Of a stretch of 43,714 nt of DNA, positions 15,671 through 24,312 are shown one piece after another. The position numbers and the translations under genes are program-made. Each line of letters opens with the position of its first letter. Position 1 is the stretch's first letter. The notes below the pieces were generated by a model. It was given only the letters and a program-made list of their open reading frames with translations. It made no database searches and was not told the origin of the DNA. The stretch is from Acetobacter sp. UBA5411 (GTDB lineage: Bacteria; Pseudomonadota; Alphaproteobacteria; Acetobacterales; Acetobacteraceae): contig NZ_DHNR01000005.1 in the NCBI RefSeq assembly GCF_002409645.1, positions 289,193 through 332,906 of the forward strand, written 5' to 3'.

Positions 15671-16924
15671 CTACAGCAGCACTTCTTCTCCACCATCGTC
15701 AGTCGTGTCGAGGCTTCGCAACTGCCGGGCCACAACCCGTGTGCGCTGCCGTGCGTCCTCAATCGTCGAACTCATCGACTGGGCGTTGCGCGACAGTTTT
15801 TCGAGAACACCGTCCATTTTCAGCATTTCCTGACGTGTCGCACCAAGCAGTCGGGCAATGGTGTCCGTGCGTTCTTCAAGAGAAAGCGTGACATAGCCAA
15901 GATGAATGGTACGCAGGAGAGCAGGCATCAATGATGGCCCCATGATCAGAACACGGTATGTACGGCCAATCTCGTCAATCAGTCCTGGCGCACGGGCCAC
16001 TTCCGCATAAAGACCATCTGTCGGCAGATAAAGAACAGCGAACTCCACCGTTTCGGGTGGCACGATGTATTTGGAAGCAATCTTGCGCGCCTCCATCTTC
16101 ACCGTATTTTCCAGAGCCCGCCGAGAACCACGTTCCGCATCCTTGTCATCCTGCGCAACGGCGTCGAGCAGTCGCTCATAGGCTTCTGTCGGAAATTTGC
16201 TGTCTATGGCGAGCACCGGCGGATTCGACCCCCGCACAGGCATACGCACAACAAATTCGACGACCTCACGCCCCTGCCCAAGACGACGGTTGGCCTCGAA
16301 GGTACCTGGAGGAAGCACATCCTCCAGAATGGCACGCAGTTGCGCCTCCCCCCATCCACCGCGTGTTTTGACATTGCCAAAGAGACGCTTGAGATCGCCA
16401 ATCTGCGCCGTCATTGCAGACACTTCGCCCATAGCTTTCTGCATGGCCGAAAACTGCTCCAGCACGCGCTGGAAGGATGTCTGCATCTGACGCTCAACCG
16501 CTGCGTGCAGCTGCTCCGTGACTGCACCGCGGATGGCGTTCAACTGAAGCGCACTCGCCTCCGCCATTTCCCTCAGCGCTTCGGACTGCACCGCCCGGGC
16601 CTCCGCCTGATCCTTGCCGAGTGCGCCGGACAGATGAGCCACGCGTTCCATCAGTTCAGCCCGCATCTGCTCGACACGACCGATCAGCGCCCGTTCGGTT
16701 TCCGCCAGCCTGATCCGCTGCTGTTCAGCTTCGGCACGGCGCACTCCGGCCTCTCGCTCCACCAGCACATAAAGCCGCGCCAGCAGGTCGCTGTCACTCT
16801 CCCCACCAGAAGTTGAACGGTAACGCAGAACTATGAACAGCAGAAAAGCGATTATCAGACAGGCGCACACCAGCAGCCCAATCCACAGACCGGTTTCAGG
16901 GGAGCCCGCAGACGTTGGAATCAT
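15671..16924 (-). CDS. rmuC: DNA recombination protein RmuC
   Basis: This 417-residue protein has one N-terminal membrane helix (about 13-33). A long predicted coiled coil follows (about 50-190, rich in Glu, Arg, Ala and Gln), then the RmuC nuclease-like domain. Family wording includes GNVKTRGGWGEAQLRAILED (about 184-203), VLAIDSKFPTEAYERLLDA, IVPPETVEFAVLYLPTDGLY and ILMGPSLMPALLRTIHLGY. RmuC limits inversion-type rearrangements; its biochemical action is poorly known. It is divergent from dctA. No strong ribosome binding site was seen at the ATG, but the membrane helix begins directly after it, supporting the start. Confidence 0.94.
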   Translation of the reverse strand: MIPTSAGSPETGLWIGLLVCACLIIAFLLFIVLRYRSTSGGESDSDLLARLYVLVEREAGVRRAEAEQQRIRLAETERALIGRVEQMRAELMERVAHLSGALGKDQAEARAVQSEALREMAEASALQLNAIRGAVTEQLHAAVERQMQTSFQRVLEQFSAMQKAMGEVSAMTAQIGDLKRLFGNVKTRGGWGEAQLRAILEDVLPPGTFEANRRLGQGREVVEFVVRMPVRGSNPPVLAIDSKFPTEAYERLLDAVAQDDKDAERGSRRALENTVKMEARKIASKYIVPPETVEFAVLYLPTDGLYAEVARAPGLIDEIGRTYRVLIMGPSLMPALLRTIHLGYVTLSLEERTDTIARLLGATRQEMLKMDGVLEKLSRNAQSMSSTIEDARQRTRVVARQLRSLDTTDDGGEEVLL

Positions 16925-17110
16925 GACTCACTGTGCTTTCTGAACGATCGAACGCCTTCCCTCTAACAAATCAGAACAAAACAAGAAAGTGCTGCTGAAT
17001 TTGGCGCAAAGCCTTTGTCCTGTTATCGAAACCATTCCATCCACCGCCTTGCTGCTGTGACAGGACCAACAACAACAAGAATTCTCCTGTACGGGATCAC
17101 TCAAAGAACC

Positions 17111-18478
17111 ATGATAATGACAGAAACCTCTTCTCCATCCCCTCGGCGGCAACTCTGGAAAAGCCTGTATGTGCAAGTTCTGGTGGCCGTGGTGGCCGGT
17201 GTCCTGCTTGGCTACTTTGATCCCGGACTGGGGGCCGCCCTGCGACCGCTGGGCGACGGCTTCATCAAGCTGGTAAAAATGGTGATTGCGCCGGTCATCT
17301 TTCTGACCGTCTCAACAGGCATTGCCGGAATGGGCAATCTCGGCAAGGCGGGACGGATTGGCGCAAAGGCCATGACCTACTTCCTGTTCTTCTCAACCCT
17401 TGCGCTGATTGTGGGCATGGTGGTCGCCAACATTGTCCAGCCCGGGGCCTCGATGCATGTGGACGTGCGCTCCCTTGATGCCGCCAGCGTCGGCACTTAT
17501 GTCGAACGGGCGAAGGAACATTCCTTCTCCGACTTCCTGCTGCAGATCATCCCGACAACCACGGCCAGCGCCTTCACCTCTGGCGAGATCCTTCAGGTTC
17601 TGTTCGTCGCCATCGTGTTCGGCATCAGCCTGTCGCAGATGGGACCACGTGGCGAGCCTGTTCTCAAGCTGTTCAAACAACTCACCGAACTTGTCTTCGG
17701 CGTGGTCCGCATTGTCATGCTGGCAGCCCCTATCGGCGCTTTCGGAGCCATGGCGTTCACCATCGGCAAGTTTGGGATTGGCTCCGTCATCAGCCTGATC
17801 TGGCTGGTGGCCACATTCTACTTCACCTCAATTCTGTTCATTCTTCTTGTTCTGGGAATTGTCACGCGCCTGTGCGGTTTTTCGATCATCAAACTACTCC
17901 GCTATCTGCGCGAGGAACTGCTGATCGTGCTGGGAACGAGTTCTTCAGAATCTGCCCTCCCCACCCTGATGTCCAAGCTGGAAGCCGCAGGTTGCGATCG
18001 TCCCATCGTCGGACTGGTCGTGCCGATGGGCTATTCCTTCAATCTTGACGGGACCAACATCTACATGACGATTGCCGCCCTGTTCGTGGCGCAGGCAACG
18101 GATGTGCATCTTTCTCTGGGAGAACAGCTGGCGCTGCTGCTCGTCGCCATGGTCAGCTCCAAGGGAGCCGCAGGTGTTACAGGCGCAGGCTTTGTCACAC
18201 TGGCCGCAACACTGTCCGTCGTGCCGTCCATTCCGGTCGCAGGCATGGCGCTGATCCTCGGCGTGGACAAGTTCATGTCCGAGTGTCGCTCCCTGACCAA
18301 TATTGTCGGCAACGCTGTCGCAACCATTGTGGTAGCGCGTTGGGAAGGCGCACTGGACATGGACAAGTTGCAGGACGCCTTGGCAGGCAGGCTTCCTCCG
18401 CCGGAAGCACTAGCTTTGGACAATGCCGCAGCCGATCATGATGAAATACCGGACGAAGGAGTCCATGGTTTTCATTAA
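17111..18478 (+). CDS. dctA: C4-dicarboxylate/proton-type symporter DctA
   Basis: This 455-residue transporter of the DAACS family takes up succinate, fumarate and malate across the inner membrane. It has the family's serine-rich hairpin (GTSSSESALPTLM), the NLDGTNIYM ligand/cation motif followed by IAALFVAQATD, and SSKGAAGVTGAGFVTLAATL in the second hairpin. About eight hydrophobic helices are visible. The length and the VPSIPVAGMALILGVDKFMS stretch favour DctA over glutamate carriers. The start was placed at the first ATG of ATGATAATG (17111 or 17117), which begins near the family's usual N-terminus; an ATG at 17015 would add 32 atypical residues. Confidence 0.92.
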   Translation: MIMTETSSPSPRRQLWKSLYVQVLVAVVAGVLLGYFDPGLGAALRPLGDGFIKLVKMVIAPVIFLTVSTGIAGMGNLGKAGRIGAKAMTYFLFFSTLALIVGMVVANIVQPGASMHVDVRSLDAASVGTYVERAKEHSFSDFLLQIIPTTTASAFTSGEILQVLFVAIVFGISLSQMGPRGEPVLKLFKQLTELVFGVVRIVMLAAPIGAFGAMAFTIGKFGIGSVISLIWLVATFYFTSILFILLVLGIVTRLCGFSIIKLLRYLREELLIVLGTSSSESALPTLMSKLEAAGCDRPIVGLVVPMGYSFNLDGTNIYMTIAALFVAQATDVHLSLGEQLALLLVAMVSSKGAAGVTGAGFVTLAATLSVVPSIPVAGMALILGVDKFMSECRSLTNIVGNAVATIVVARWEGALDMDKLQDALAGRLPPPEALALDNAAADHDEIPDEGVHGFH

Positions 18479-18531
18479 GGCAGGAGAGCATCCTGATTTG
18501 TTTGTGAAGCGTCTCACCTAATCAGCCAGCG

Positions 18532-18562
18532 CTATTCCTTCCTCCTTTCAGGGAAGGAATAG
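18532..18562 (+). terminator. Terminator after dctA
   Basis: An 11-bp stem (18532-18542 with 18552-18562) and 9-base loop lie 54 bases after the dctA stop. The tail GAGGCTCTTTC is only modestly T rich. Confidence 0.65.
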
Positions 18563-18622
18563 GAGGCTCTTTCATACCAAGGACAACAACTCTCATGTCG
18601 TGATGAAGACAGACCCCGCAGA

Positions 18623-19501
18623 TCAGGACGTGAAAACGATCGCCTTGTTTCCATTCAGGATCGTCCGCATCTCGATGTGATAGCGCACGGCCCGTGACAG
18701 AACACGGCGCTCGATATCACGCCCCTTGCGGATCAGATCTTCCGGGCTGTCAGCGTGCGAGATACGCTCCACATCCTGCTCAATGATCGGACCTTCATCC
18801 AGATCACTGGTTACATAATGTGCGGTCGCACCAATCAGTTTTACGCCCCGGTTCCATGCCTGATGATAGGGGCGCGCGCCCTTGAATCCCGGCAGGAACG
18901 AGTGATGGATGTTGATGCAGCGTCCCGAGAAGGCGGCAGCCATCTCATTGGACAGGATCTGCATATAGCGCGCCAGCACGACGAGTTCCGTCTGACTCTC
19001 CTGAACGAGCGAGAAAATACGCGCTTCCTGTTCGGTCTTCGTGTCTTTCGTGATCGGCAGATAATGGAAGGGGATGCCATAGAAATCGACATCGCGGTAG
19101 GTCTCTTCAGGGTGGTTGGCGATGATCCCGACAGGATCGATCTGCAGCTCACCAATCCGCCAGCGATACAGAAGGTCCACAAGACAGTGATCGAATTTCG
19201 ACATAAGGATCATGACCTTGGGACGATAGGACTGACAGTTCAGCCTGTATTTCATCCCGAACCGATTTGTGACCGTCTCGATAGCCTCGCGAACTTCGGC
19301 TTCTGAGTGACCGCTTTTCCTCACATCGAACATGATGCGCATGAAAAAGCTGCCACTGCCCGTGTCATCGAACTGCTGCGCTTCAGTGATATTCGCCCCT
19401 GCTTCAAACAGGGTCTGGCTTAGAGCGGCCACGATGCCCGGCTGATCCGGACAGCTCAGCGTCAGAATGTAGCCTTTGCCATCAGGAGAGAGCGTCGTCA
19501 T
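18623..19501 (-). CDS. purU: Formyltetrahydrofolate deformylase
   Basis: This 292-residue enzyme hydrolyses 10-formyltetrahydrofolate to formate and tetrahydrofolate, balancing one-carbon pools. It has an N-terminal ACT domain (about 10-90, starting YILTLSCPDQPGIVAALSQT). A formyltransferase catalytic domain follows, with NIHHSFLPGFKGARPYHQAW holding the catalytic His region, and TSDLDEGPIIEQD giving the Asp. The start at 19501 gives the usual family length. The frame stays open upstream to 19810 (103 extra codons), with another Met at 19534; ribosome binding sites are weak at all of them. The formate product may connect to the FdhF/YdeP oxidoreductase elsewhere in the window, an inference. 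Confidence 0.93.
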   Translation of the reverse strand: MTTLSPDGKGYILTLSCPDQPGIVAALSQTLFEAGANITEAQQFDDTGSGSFFMRIMFDVRKSGHSEAEVREAIETVTNRFGMKYRLNCQSYRPKVMILMSKFDHCLVDLLYRWRIGELQIDPVGIIANHPEETYRDVDFYGIPFHYLPITKDTKTEQEARIFSLVQESQTELVVLARYMQILSNEMAAAFSGRCINIHHSFLPGFKGARPYHQAWNRGVKLIGATAHYVTSDLDEGPIIEQDVERISHADSPEDLIRKGRDIERRVLSRAVRYHIEMRTILNGNKAIVFTS

Positions 19502-20368
19502 ACACACAAGTCCAATTTCTGAAGAAAAAACCATTGAGCGTAACAGGAAAACTTCTGGTCGGCCCACTGCCTGCCTTGGAAAGCCAATAGGGACAGCAGG
19601 CATTTCCTCCCATGGCTCATAAAGGGCAGAGCATATCCTGCCAACATTAAGACGGTATGATGGGTGTGGGGCAGTGACGAATACAGCCTTGCGCCTACCG
19701 TCTCTACCCGGATTATGCTTCTGCCGCTCAGCGTCCGTCTTGGGTACCATTTGCCGTCTCGAAGTGTCCTTCAGGCGCTCATCAGCAGTTACTACGTTCC
19801 ACAGCTTCATCCTTCAGGAGCGAGCGGTCGTCGGGCAGCTGCGTTGTTTATCTTTTTCTCCTCAGAACACTCTCCGTTACGCCGGACGATATCCCCTTCG
19901 TTTCTTTTTCCTGACATATGAGGGCGAAAACAGCATTTCGCATGCTTGGGATGATTTTATATTTTATCAAAACATTGCTGGAACGGGGTGCGTTTACGTC
20001 TGGTTTGAGACTTCAGACCTGTACAAATTCGCGCATTTCCTGCCCCATCTTACAAAAGAAAATGCGCTCATCATGGCACGCCGCAACATACGCGTCTTCG
20101 ACAAGTGCCCATCACGTCATTGCACTATCGAATATACAAGAGATTCTCTTACCCGAAGTAGGGCCTAACAAAGGACCGCCCCTTCCTCTAACCATTAGCC
20201 ATTTATTTATTCAAAATATGGATAATCGTGATAATTATATCGCATATATAATTATCCTGATGACCACACGATTTCTCGATGTGACGAAACATAAATATGC
20301 GTGCAGCGTATGTATTATCTGCCATGCAAGAGCAGCATGGGTTTCGACGGCGTCAGGCTGCAAAAAGA
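19502..20368. other. Long intergenic region between divergent purU and porin genes
   Basis: About 870 bases. The first 310 continue the purU frame without a recognisable domain. From about 19900 it becomes A+T rich, and it contains the perfect inverted repeat at 20230-20256. Several plus-strand frames (for example 19674-20168) have no family features. It should hold the purU and porin promoters. Confidence 0.5.
20230..20256. promoter_or_regulatory. A+T-rich perfect inverted repeat, candidate operator
   Basis: Arms GATAATTATAT (20230-20240) and ATATAATTATC (20246-20256) around CGCAT lie 113 bases before the porin ATG. The symmetry fits a dimeric regulator site; the regulator is unknown. Confidence 0.45.
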
Positions 20369-22129
20369 ATGAAAAACAAACATCGCATCGCCCCCTCTGG
20401 AAAACTGTCCCGTTCCCTGATCGGCCAGTTGATCTTTTCGACTGCACTGGCTGGCCTCCCCGGGATGCTGCCGGTTTCCGCTATGGCTGAGACGGCGCCA
20501 AACGCCAACGTGAATCACCACGCGCAGATTCCGGAGGAATATCGCAGCACCCCCAAAACTGTGACACCACCGGTCCCCAGATCGAACCCCTGGAGCAGCA
20601 GCCTTCTGCCGCCTCTGGAATCGCGTCCGGAAAACTATGCACAGCCGCAGACCCTGATGCTGACAAAACAGCAGTCAAACCCGGCTCTGCTGCATCAGGG
20701 CCCATGGGGGATCTTCAACTCCAACACCGGCGCGGCCTCAGGCTGGGGCACCGTGGGCTACTACGCGATCTCCCGCTGGGCGGAAGACTGGTCCAATCTG
20801 CGGGACAAGAAGAATCGCATCGACTTCATGGACCCGCTGAAATACATCCCGCTGAATGACAGCGGATCGATCTATCTGTCTTTCAGCGGCAACTTCCGTC
20901 AGCACAATTTTTATGATCAGCGGGCAGGTTTCGGACAGACCAAGAAAGATCCGGCCTATCGTAACAACTTCCGCTGGAACGTCGGTGCTGATCTGCATCT
21001 CGGCGAGCACGTCCGTCTGTATGGCGAACTGCTGAGCGCTCAGGCCGGCGGCACGAACTATTACGGCTATGCCAATGGCCGCTGGCGCAGCAAACTCGAC
21101 GCCCAGCAGGCTTTCGTCGAGGTCAAGGGGCATCTTCTCAACGCCAACATGGGCGTGATGGTCGGCCGCATGACCTTTCTTGACGCACCCCCCTACTTCA
21201 CGGCCGGATCAGTCTACCCAGCGGTTCCGTTCTCCTGGAACGGCGTGCGCGTCTATTCTTTCTGGAAGAATTTCCGTGCGGACTTTTTCGACCTGACGCT
21301 GACAAACTGGACACAGAAGAATGTGCCGTTCAGCGATCAGGTCGGTTACAAGACGCGGCTTTTCGGAGCCTACACGTCATACGCCGTGCCGTCCTTCACG
21401 TTCCTCGGTAAGAAAAGTCAGATCTTTGTCGATACCTACTATTTCGGCTTTATCATGGCTTCAGCGCCAATAGCCCAGCAGACCGGCACGATGGCGGGTT
21501 CTACGCACCGCGATAATCCCGGCATGCGTATCTGGGGCAATGCCGGTCCTCTGGAATTCTCCGCCGGCGGCGCCTGGCAGGGAGGCTCTTTCAACGCCGC
21601 CAACAATGGACCGTCCCGCCCTGTCAGCGCCTATTCCTTCAATGCGCAGGCATCATGGCGTTTCGCCAAATGGTGGGGGCGTCCGGCCATCGGTATCCAG
21701 GCGGACGATATCTCCGGCGGTAATTACAACAAGAGCAAGACAAGCTCATGGGGCAGCTACCTGTCGCCCTTCGTACCGTCAGCCTACTACCTCGATATCA
21801 GCACCTATCTGGGCAACCAGAACCTGATTGATGTCGGCCCTATTCTCACGATGTCGCCCACACCGAACACAACCCTGCTGGCGAAAGTGCCGGTCGTCTG
21901 GCGCAACAGCACCAATGACGCAATTTACGCGAGCGGAACGGCGGCTTACGGCCTGCGCCCTCATGGCGGTTACACAGCTACCCTCCCGCAGGCCAGCTTC
22001 ACCTGGCGTGCGACCCGCCACATCACGCTCAGCATCGACGGAGAATACATCTTTGCGGGCAAGGCGATGATCAAGGCAGGCGCTTCGTCCGGTGCCTACG
22101 TGCAGAGCAACCTTGAACTAACGTTCTGA
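20369..22129 (+). CDS. Alginate-export-family outer membrane porin
   Basis: This 586-residue protein has a long signal peptide ending near SAMAE (about 36-40) and a proline-rich segment. An outer membrane beta-barrel with alternating aromatic strands follows, ending in LELTF (C-terminal Phe as expected for Bam recognition). GSIYLSFSGNFRQHNFYDQ and NFRWNVGADLHLGEHVRLYGELLS are typical of the alginate-export (AlgE-like) domain common in acetic acid bacteria. Here the family is better viewed as a general solute porin than a true alginate exporter, as no alginate genes are present. The start was placed at MKNKHRIA because it begins the signal peptide; upstream in-frame ATGs (20297, 20324) would extend it. 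Substrate is unknown; an MHS transporter gene follows. Confidence 0.85.
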   Translation: MKNKHRIAPSGKLSRSLIGQLIFSTALAGLPGMLPVSAMAETAPNANVNHHAQIPEEYRSTPKTVTPPVPRSNPWSSSLLPPLESRPENYAQPQTLMLTKQQSNPALLHQGPWGIFNSNTGAASGWGTVGYYAISRWAEDWSNLRDKKNRIDFMDPLKYIPLNDSGSIYLSFSGNFRQHNFYDQRAGFGQTKKDPAYRNNFRWNVGADLHLGEHVRLYGELLSAQAGGTNYYGYANGRWRSKLDAQQAFVEVKGHLLNANMGVMVGRMTFLDAPPYFTAGSVYPAVPFSWNGVRVYSFWKNFRADFFDLTLTNWTQKNVPFSDQVGYKTRLFGAYTSYAVPSFTFLGKKSQIFVDTYYFGFIMASAPIAQQTGTMAGSTHRDNPGMRIWGNAGPLEFSAGGAWQGGSFNAANNGPSRPVSAYSFNAQASWRFAKWWGRPAIGIQADDISGGNYNKSKTSSWGSYLSPFVPSAYYLDISTYLGNQNLIDVGPILTMSPTPNTTLLAKVPVVWRNSTNDAIYASGTAAYGLRPHGGYTATLPQASFTWRATRHITLSIDGEYIFAGKAMIKAGASSGAYVQSNLELTF

Positions 22130-22144
22130 TCGTGTATCGAACCC

Positions 22145-22170
22145 GCAGCCTGCGTCACGACACAGGCTGC
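22145..22170 (+). terminator. Hairpin between porin and transporter genes
   Basis: Arms GCAGCCTG (22145-22152) and CAGGCTGC (22163-22170) with no T-run. It may be a weak terminator, or may stabilise the end of the porin mRNA within a two-gene transcript. Confidence 0.5.
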
Positions 22171-22199
22171 TCACCCAGAGTTGCTGGAGGGATATCTTT

Positions 22200-22226
22200 A
22201 TGAACTCCCCGATTCCGGCCAGTTGA
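22200..22226 (+). CDS. Possible 8-codon leader ORF before the transporter
   Basis: ATG-AAC to TGA encodes MNSPIPAS. It has the best ribosome binding site nearby (GGAGGG at 22186-22191, 8 bases upstream), while the transporter ATG at 22268 has a poor one. It is in a different frame from the transporter. It could be a leader ORF or the relic of an old start. Confidence 0.3.
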   Translation: MNSPIPAS

Positions 22227-22267
22227 ACCACACTCTTGTGTCGCTTTTTTCCGGAATACAGGCCGCA

Positions 22268-23563
22268 ATGACATCATCACCCTCCGACCAGATGACCAAC
22301 CTCCAGCGTCTGCGCGGCATCTTTTCCGGCTCGGCAGGCAATCTGCTCGAATATTTCGACTGGTATGTCTATTCGGCCTTTGCGCTCTATTTCGCGCACG
22401 CCTTCTTCCCCGGACATGATCACACCGCCGAACTGCTGAACACGGCAGCCGTCTTCGCCGTCGGCTTCCTGATGCGCCCCGTCGGCGGCTGGCTGATGGG
22501 CGTCGTCGCCGACCAGTATGGCCGCAAACGCGCCCTCACCCTGTCAGTCGGCGCGATGTGTATCGGCTCTCTGGCCATAGCCCTCTGCCCGACCTATGCC
22601 CAGATCGGGCTTGCTGCTCCCATCATCCTCGTTCTGGCGCGTCTGGTTCAGGGCTTGAGTCTGGGAGGAGAATACGGCGCTTCGGCAACCTACATCGCAG
22701 AAGTCTCACAGCCCGAGCATCGTGGCTTCTGGTCCGGGTTTCTCTACGTCACGCTGATCATGGGGCAACTGGGCGCAATGGCCGTGCTCCTGCTCATGCA
22801 ATATCTGTTTCTGACGCCGGAACAGATCAATGCATGGGGCTGGCGTATCCCGTTCCTGCTTGGCGCAGCGGGTGCTGTTCTGATCTTCTGGCTGCGTCGG
22901 AACATGGAGGAAAGCACGGCCTTCAAGAAATCCGAGCAGGCGCATGAAGGTGGCGGCCTGAAAGTTCTGCTCCGTCACAAGCGCGCCGTGCTGACGGTCG
23001 TGGGTCTGACGCTTGGAGGCACGGTCGCGTTCTACACCTACACCATCTACATGCAGAAGTTCCTCGCCAACTCGCTGGACTTCGGCAAGGACGAGGCGAC
23101 GCTGATCTCCTCCGCCTCGCTGCTGGTGTTCGCCGTGGCTCAGCCGCTGTTCGGCGCAGTGTCGGACCGGGTCGGTCGCAAACCTCTGCTGATTGCGTTT
23201 GGCGTTCTTGGAACACTCTGCACCGTTCCGCTGATGACCCTGCTGGCTGACACCCATTCCAAGCTCGGGGCCTTCGCCCTGATCACCGTCGCCCTGCTGA
23301 TGGCGTCGGGCTACACCTCGATTAACGCCATTGTGAAAGCCGAACTGTTCCCCACCCGTATCCGCGCACTGGGTGTTGCGTTCCCTTATGCCGTGACTGT
23401 GTCAGTCTTCGGTGGCACAGCGGAATATATCGCGCTCTGGTGCCGACATGCGGGTCATGAAGGCTGGTTTGCGTGGTATGTCTCGGCCTGCGCCTGCTGC
23501 ACGCTGATCACGGCGCTGACGCTTCCGGCGCGGGGCTCAACCCTGCCGGATAATGGAAGCTGA
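22268..23563 (+). CDS. MFS transporter, metabolite:proton symporter (MHS/KgtP-like) family
   Basis: This 431-residue inner-membrane carrier has twelve predicted helices. The MHS-family signature includes GNLLEYFDWYVYSAFALYFA near the N-terminus, the loop 2-3 motif MRPVGGWLMGVVADQYGRKR and LVQGLSLGGEYGASATYIAE. A second GRK motif occurs in the middle loop (SDRVGRKPLL). Relatives carry 2-oxoglutarate, shikimate or proline/betaine; the substrate here cannot be read. The start at 22268 fits family N-termini. An upstream in-frame ATG at 22181 would add 29 residues. The gene is 138 bases after the porin gene on the same strand, suggesting outer- and inner-membrane uptake of the same organic acid, an inference. 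Confidence 0.88.
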   Translation: MTSSPSDQMTNLQRLRGIFSGSAGNLLEYFDWYVYSAFALYFAHAFFPGHDHTAELLNTAAVFAVGFLMRPVGGWLMGVVADQYGRKRALTLSVGAMCIGSLAIALCPTYAQIGLAAPIILVLARLVQGLSLGGEYGASATYIAEVSQPEHRGFWSGFLYVTLIMGQLGAMAVLLLMQYLFLTPEQINAWGWRIPFLLGAAGAVLIFWLRRNMEESTAFKKSEQAHEGGGLKVLLRHKRAVLTVVGLTLGGTVAFYTYTIYMQKFLANSLDFGKDEATLISSASLLVFAVAQPLFGAVSDRVGRKPLLIAFGVLGTLCTVPLMTLLADTHSKLGAFALITVALLMASGYTSINAIVKAELFPTRIRALGVAFPYAVTVSVFGGTAEYIALWCRHAGHEGWFAWYVSACACCTLITALTLPARGSTLPDNGS

Positions 23564-23694
23564 GCAGGCAGAGTTACGTTTTTTAAACAGGAGAGCTCAT
23601 ACCAAACGACAAGTCGAGAACGGCTCGCATTTGGCTTCCCTCCACGATTACTTCATGGTGTCCTACCTCGATCTTCCCTCGCAGGAGTCCTCCC

Positions 23695-24300
23695 ATGAAC
23701 AAACACGCCCATATCGCGCTTGAGTCGCTTCTGTCCCGCTCCTCCACGGATGCCCTGACCAAGCCCGCCCCCAAGGGTGAGGAACTGGAGACAATCCTTT
23801 CAGCCGTCATGCGTGCGCCCGATCACGGCAAGCTGCGCCCCTGGCGGCTGGTCGTGGTCAAGGGCGACGCGCGCGTCAAACTCGCGGAAAAGATTGTCGA
23901 GAGCATGAAGCGGCTCCATGCGGACCCGGACCCGAAGAAGCTGGAAAAGCGCTACAAGCGTTTTTCCACCATGCCGATGACCATTGTTCTGGGCATGCAT
24001 CTACGTCCTGATGACAAGATTCCCCTGCTTGAACAGGAACTCGCTGTCGGCGCTGCGGGCATGAATCTTCTGAATGCCCTTCATGCGGCTGGATATGGCG
24101 CGGTATGGGTCTCCGGTGATGTCGCCTATGATCCGGTGCTGGCGGAAGAACTGGGCTTCCCTGCCCCTCATGCGCTGGCGGGTTTCTTCTTTGTCGGCAC
24201 GCCGGAGAAGAAGGATCATGAAACGAAACGTCGCCCTGTCGCGCCTTACGTGGCCGAGTGGACTGGCGAACCGGTTTCCTTCGACGCCGACAAGGATTAA
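23695..24300 (+). CDS. Nitroreductase-family protein (YdjA-like)
   Basis: This 201-residue flavoprotein of the nitroreductase fold is close to the short YdjA type, which binds FMN as a homodimer. Family wording includes RAPDHGKLRPWRLVVVKGDA (FMN-binding loop near residues 40-59), VGAAGMNLLNALHAAGYGAVW and GFFFVGTP. Physiological substrates of this group are not settled. AGGAGT lies seven bases before the ATG. The ubiquinone-hydroxylase-like gene begins 12 bases downstream, so the two are probably cotranscribed. Confidence 0.88.
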   Translation: MNKHAHIALESLLSRSSTDALTKPAPKGEELETILSAVMRAPDHGKLRPWRLVVVKGDARVKLAEKIVESMKRLHADPDPKKLEKRYKRFSTMPMTIVLGMHLRPDDKIPLLEQELAVGAAGMNLLNALHAAGYGAVWVSGDVAYDPVLAEELGFPAPHALAGFFFVGTPEKKDHETKRRPVAPYVAEWTGEPVSFDADKD

Positions 24301-24312
24301 GAACTGGTCGTC

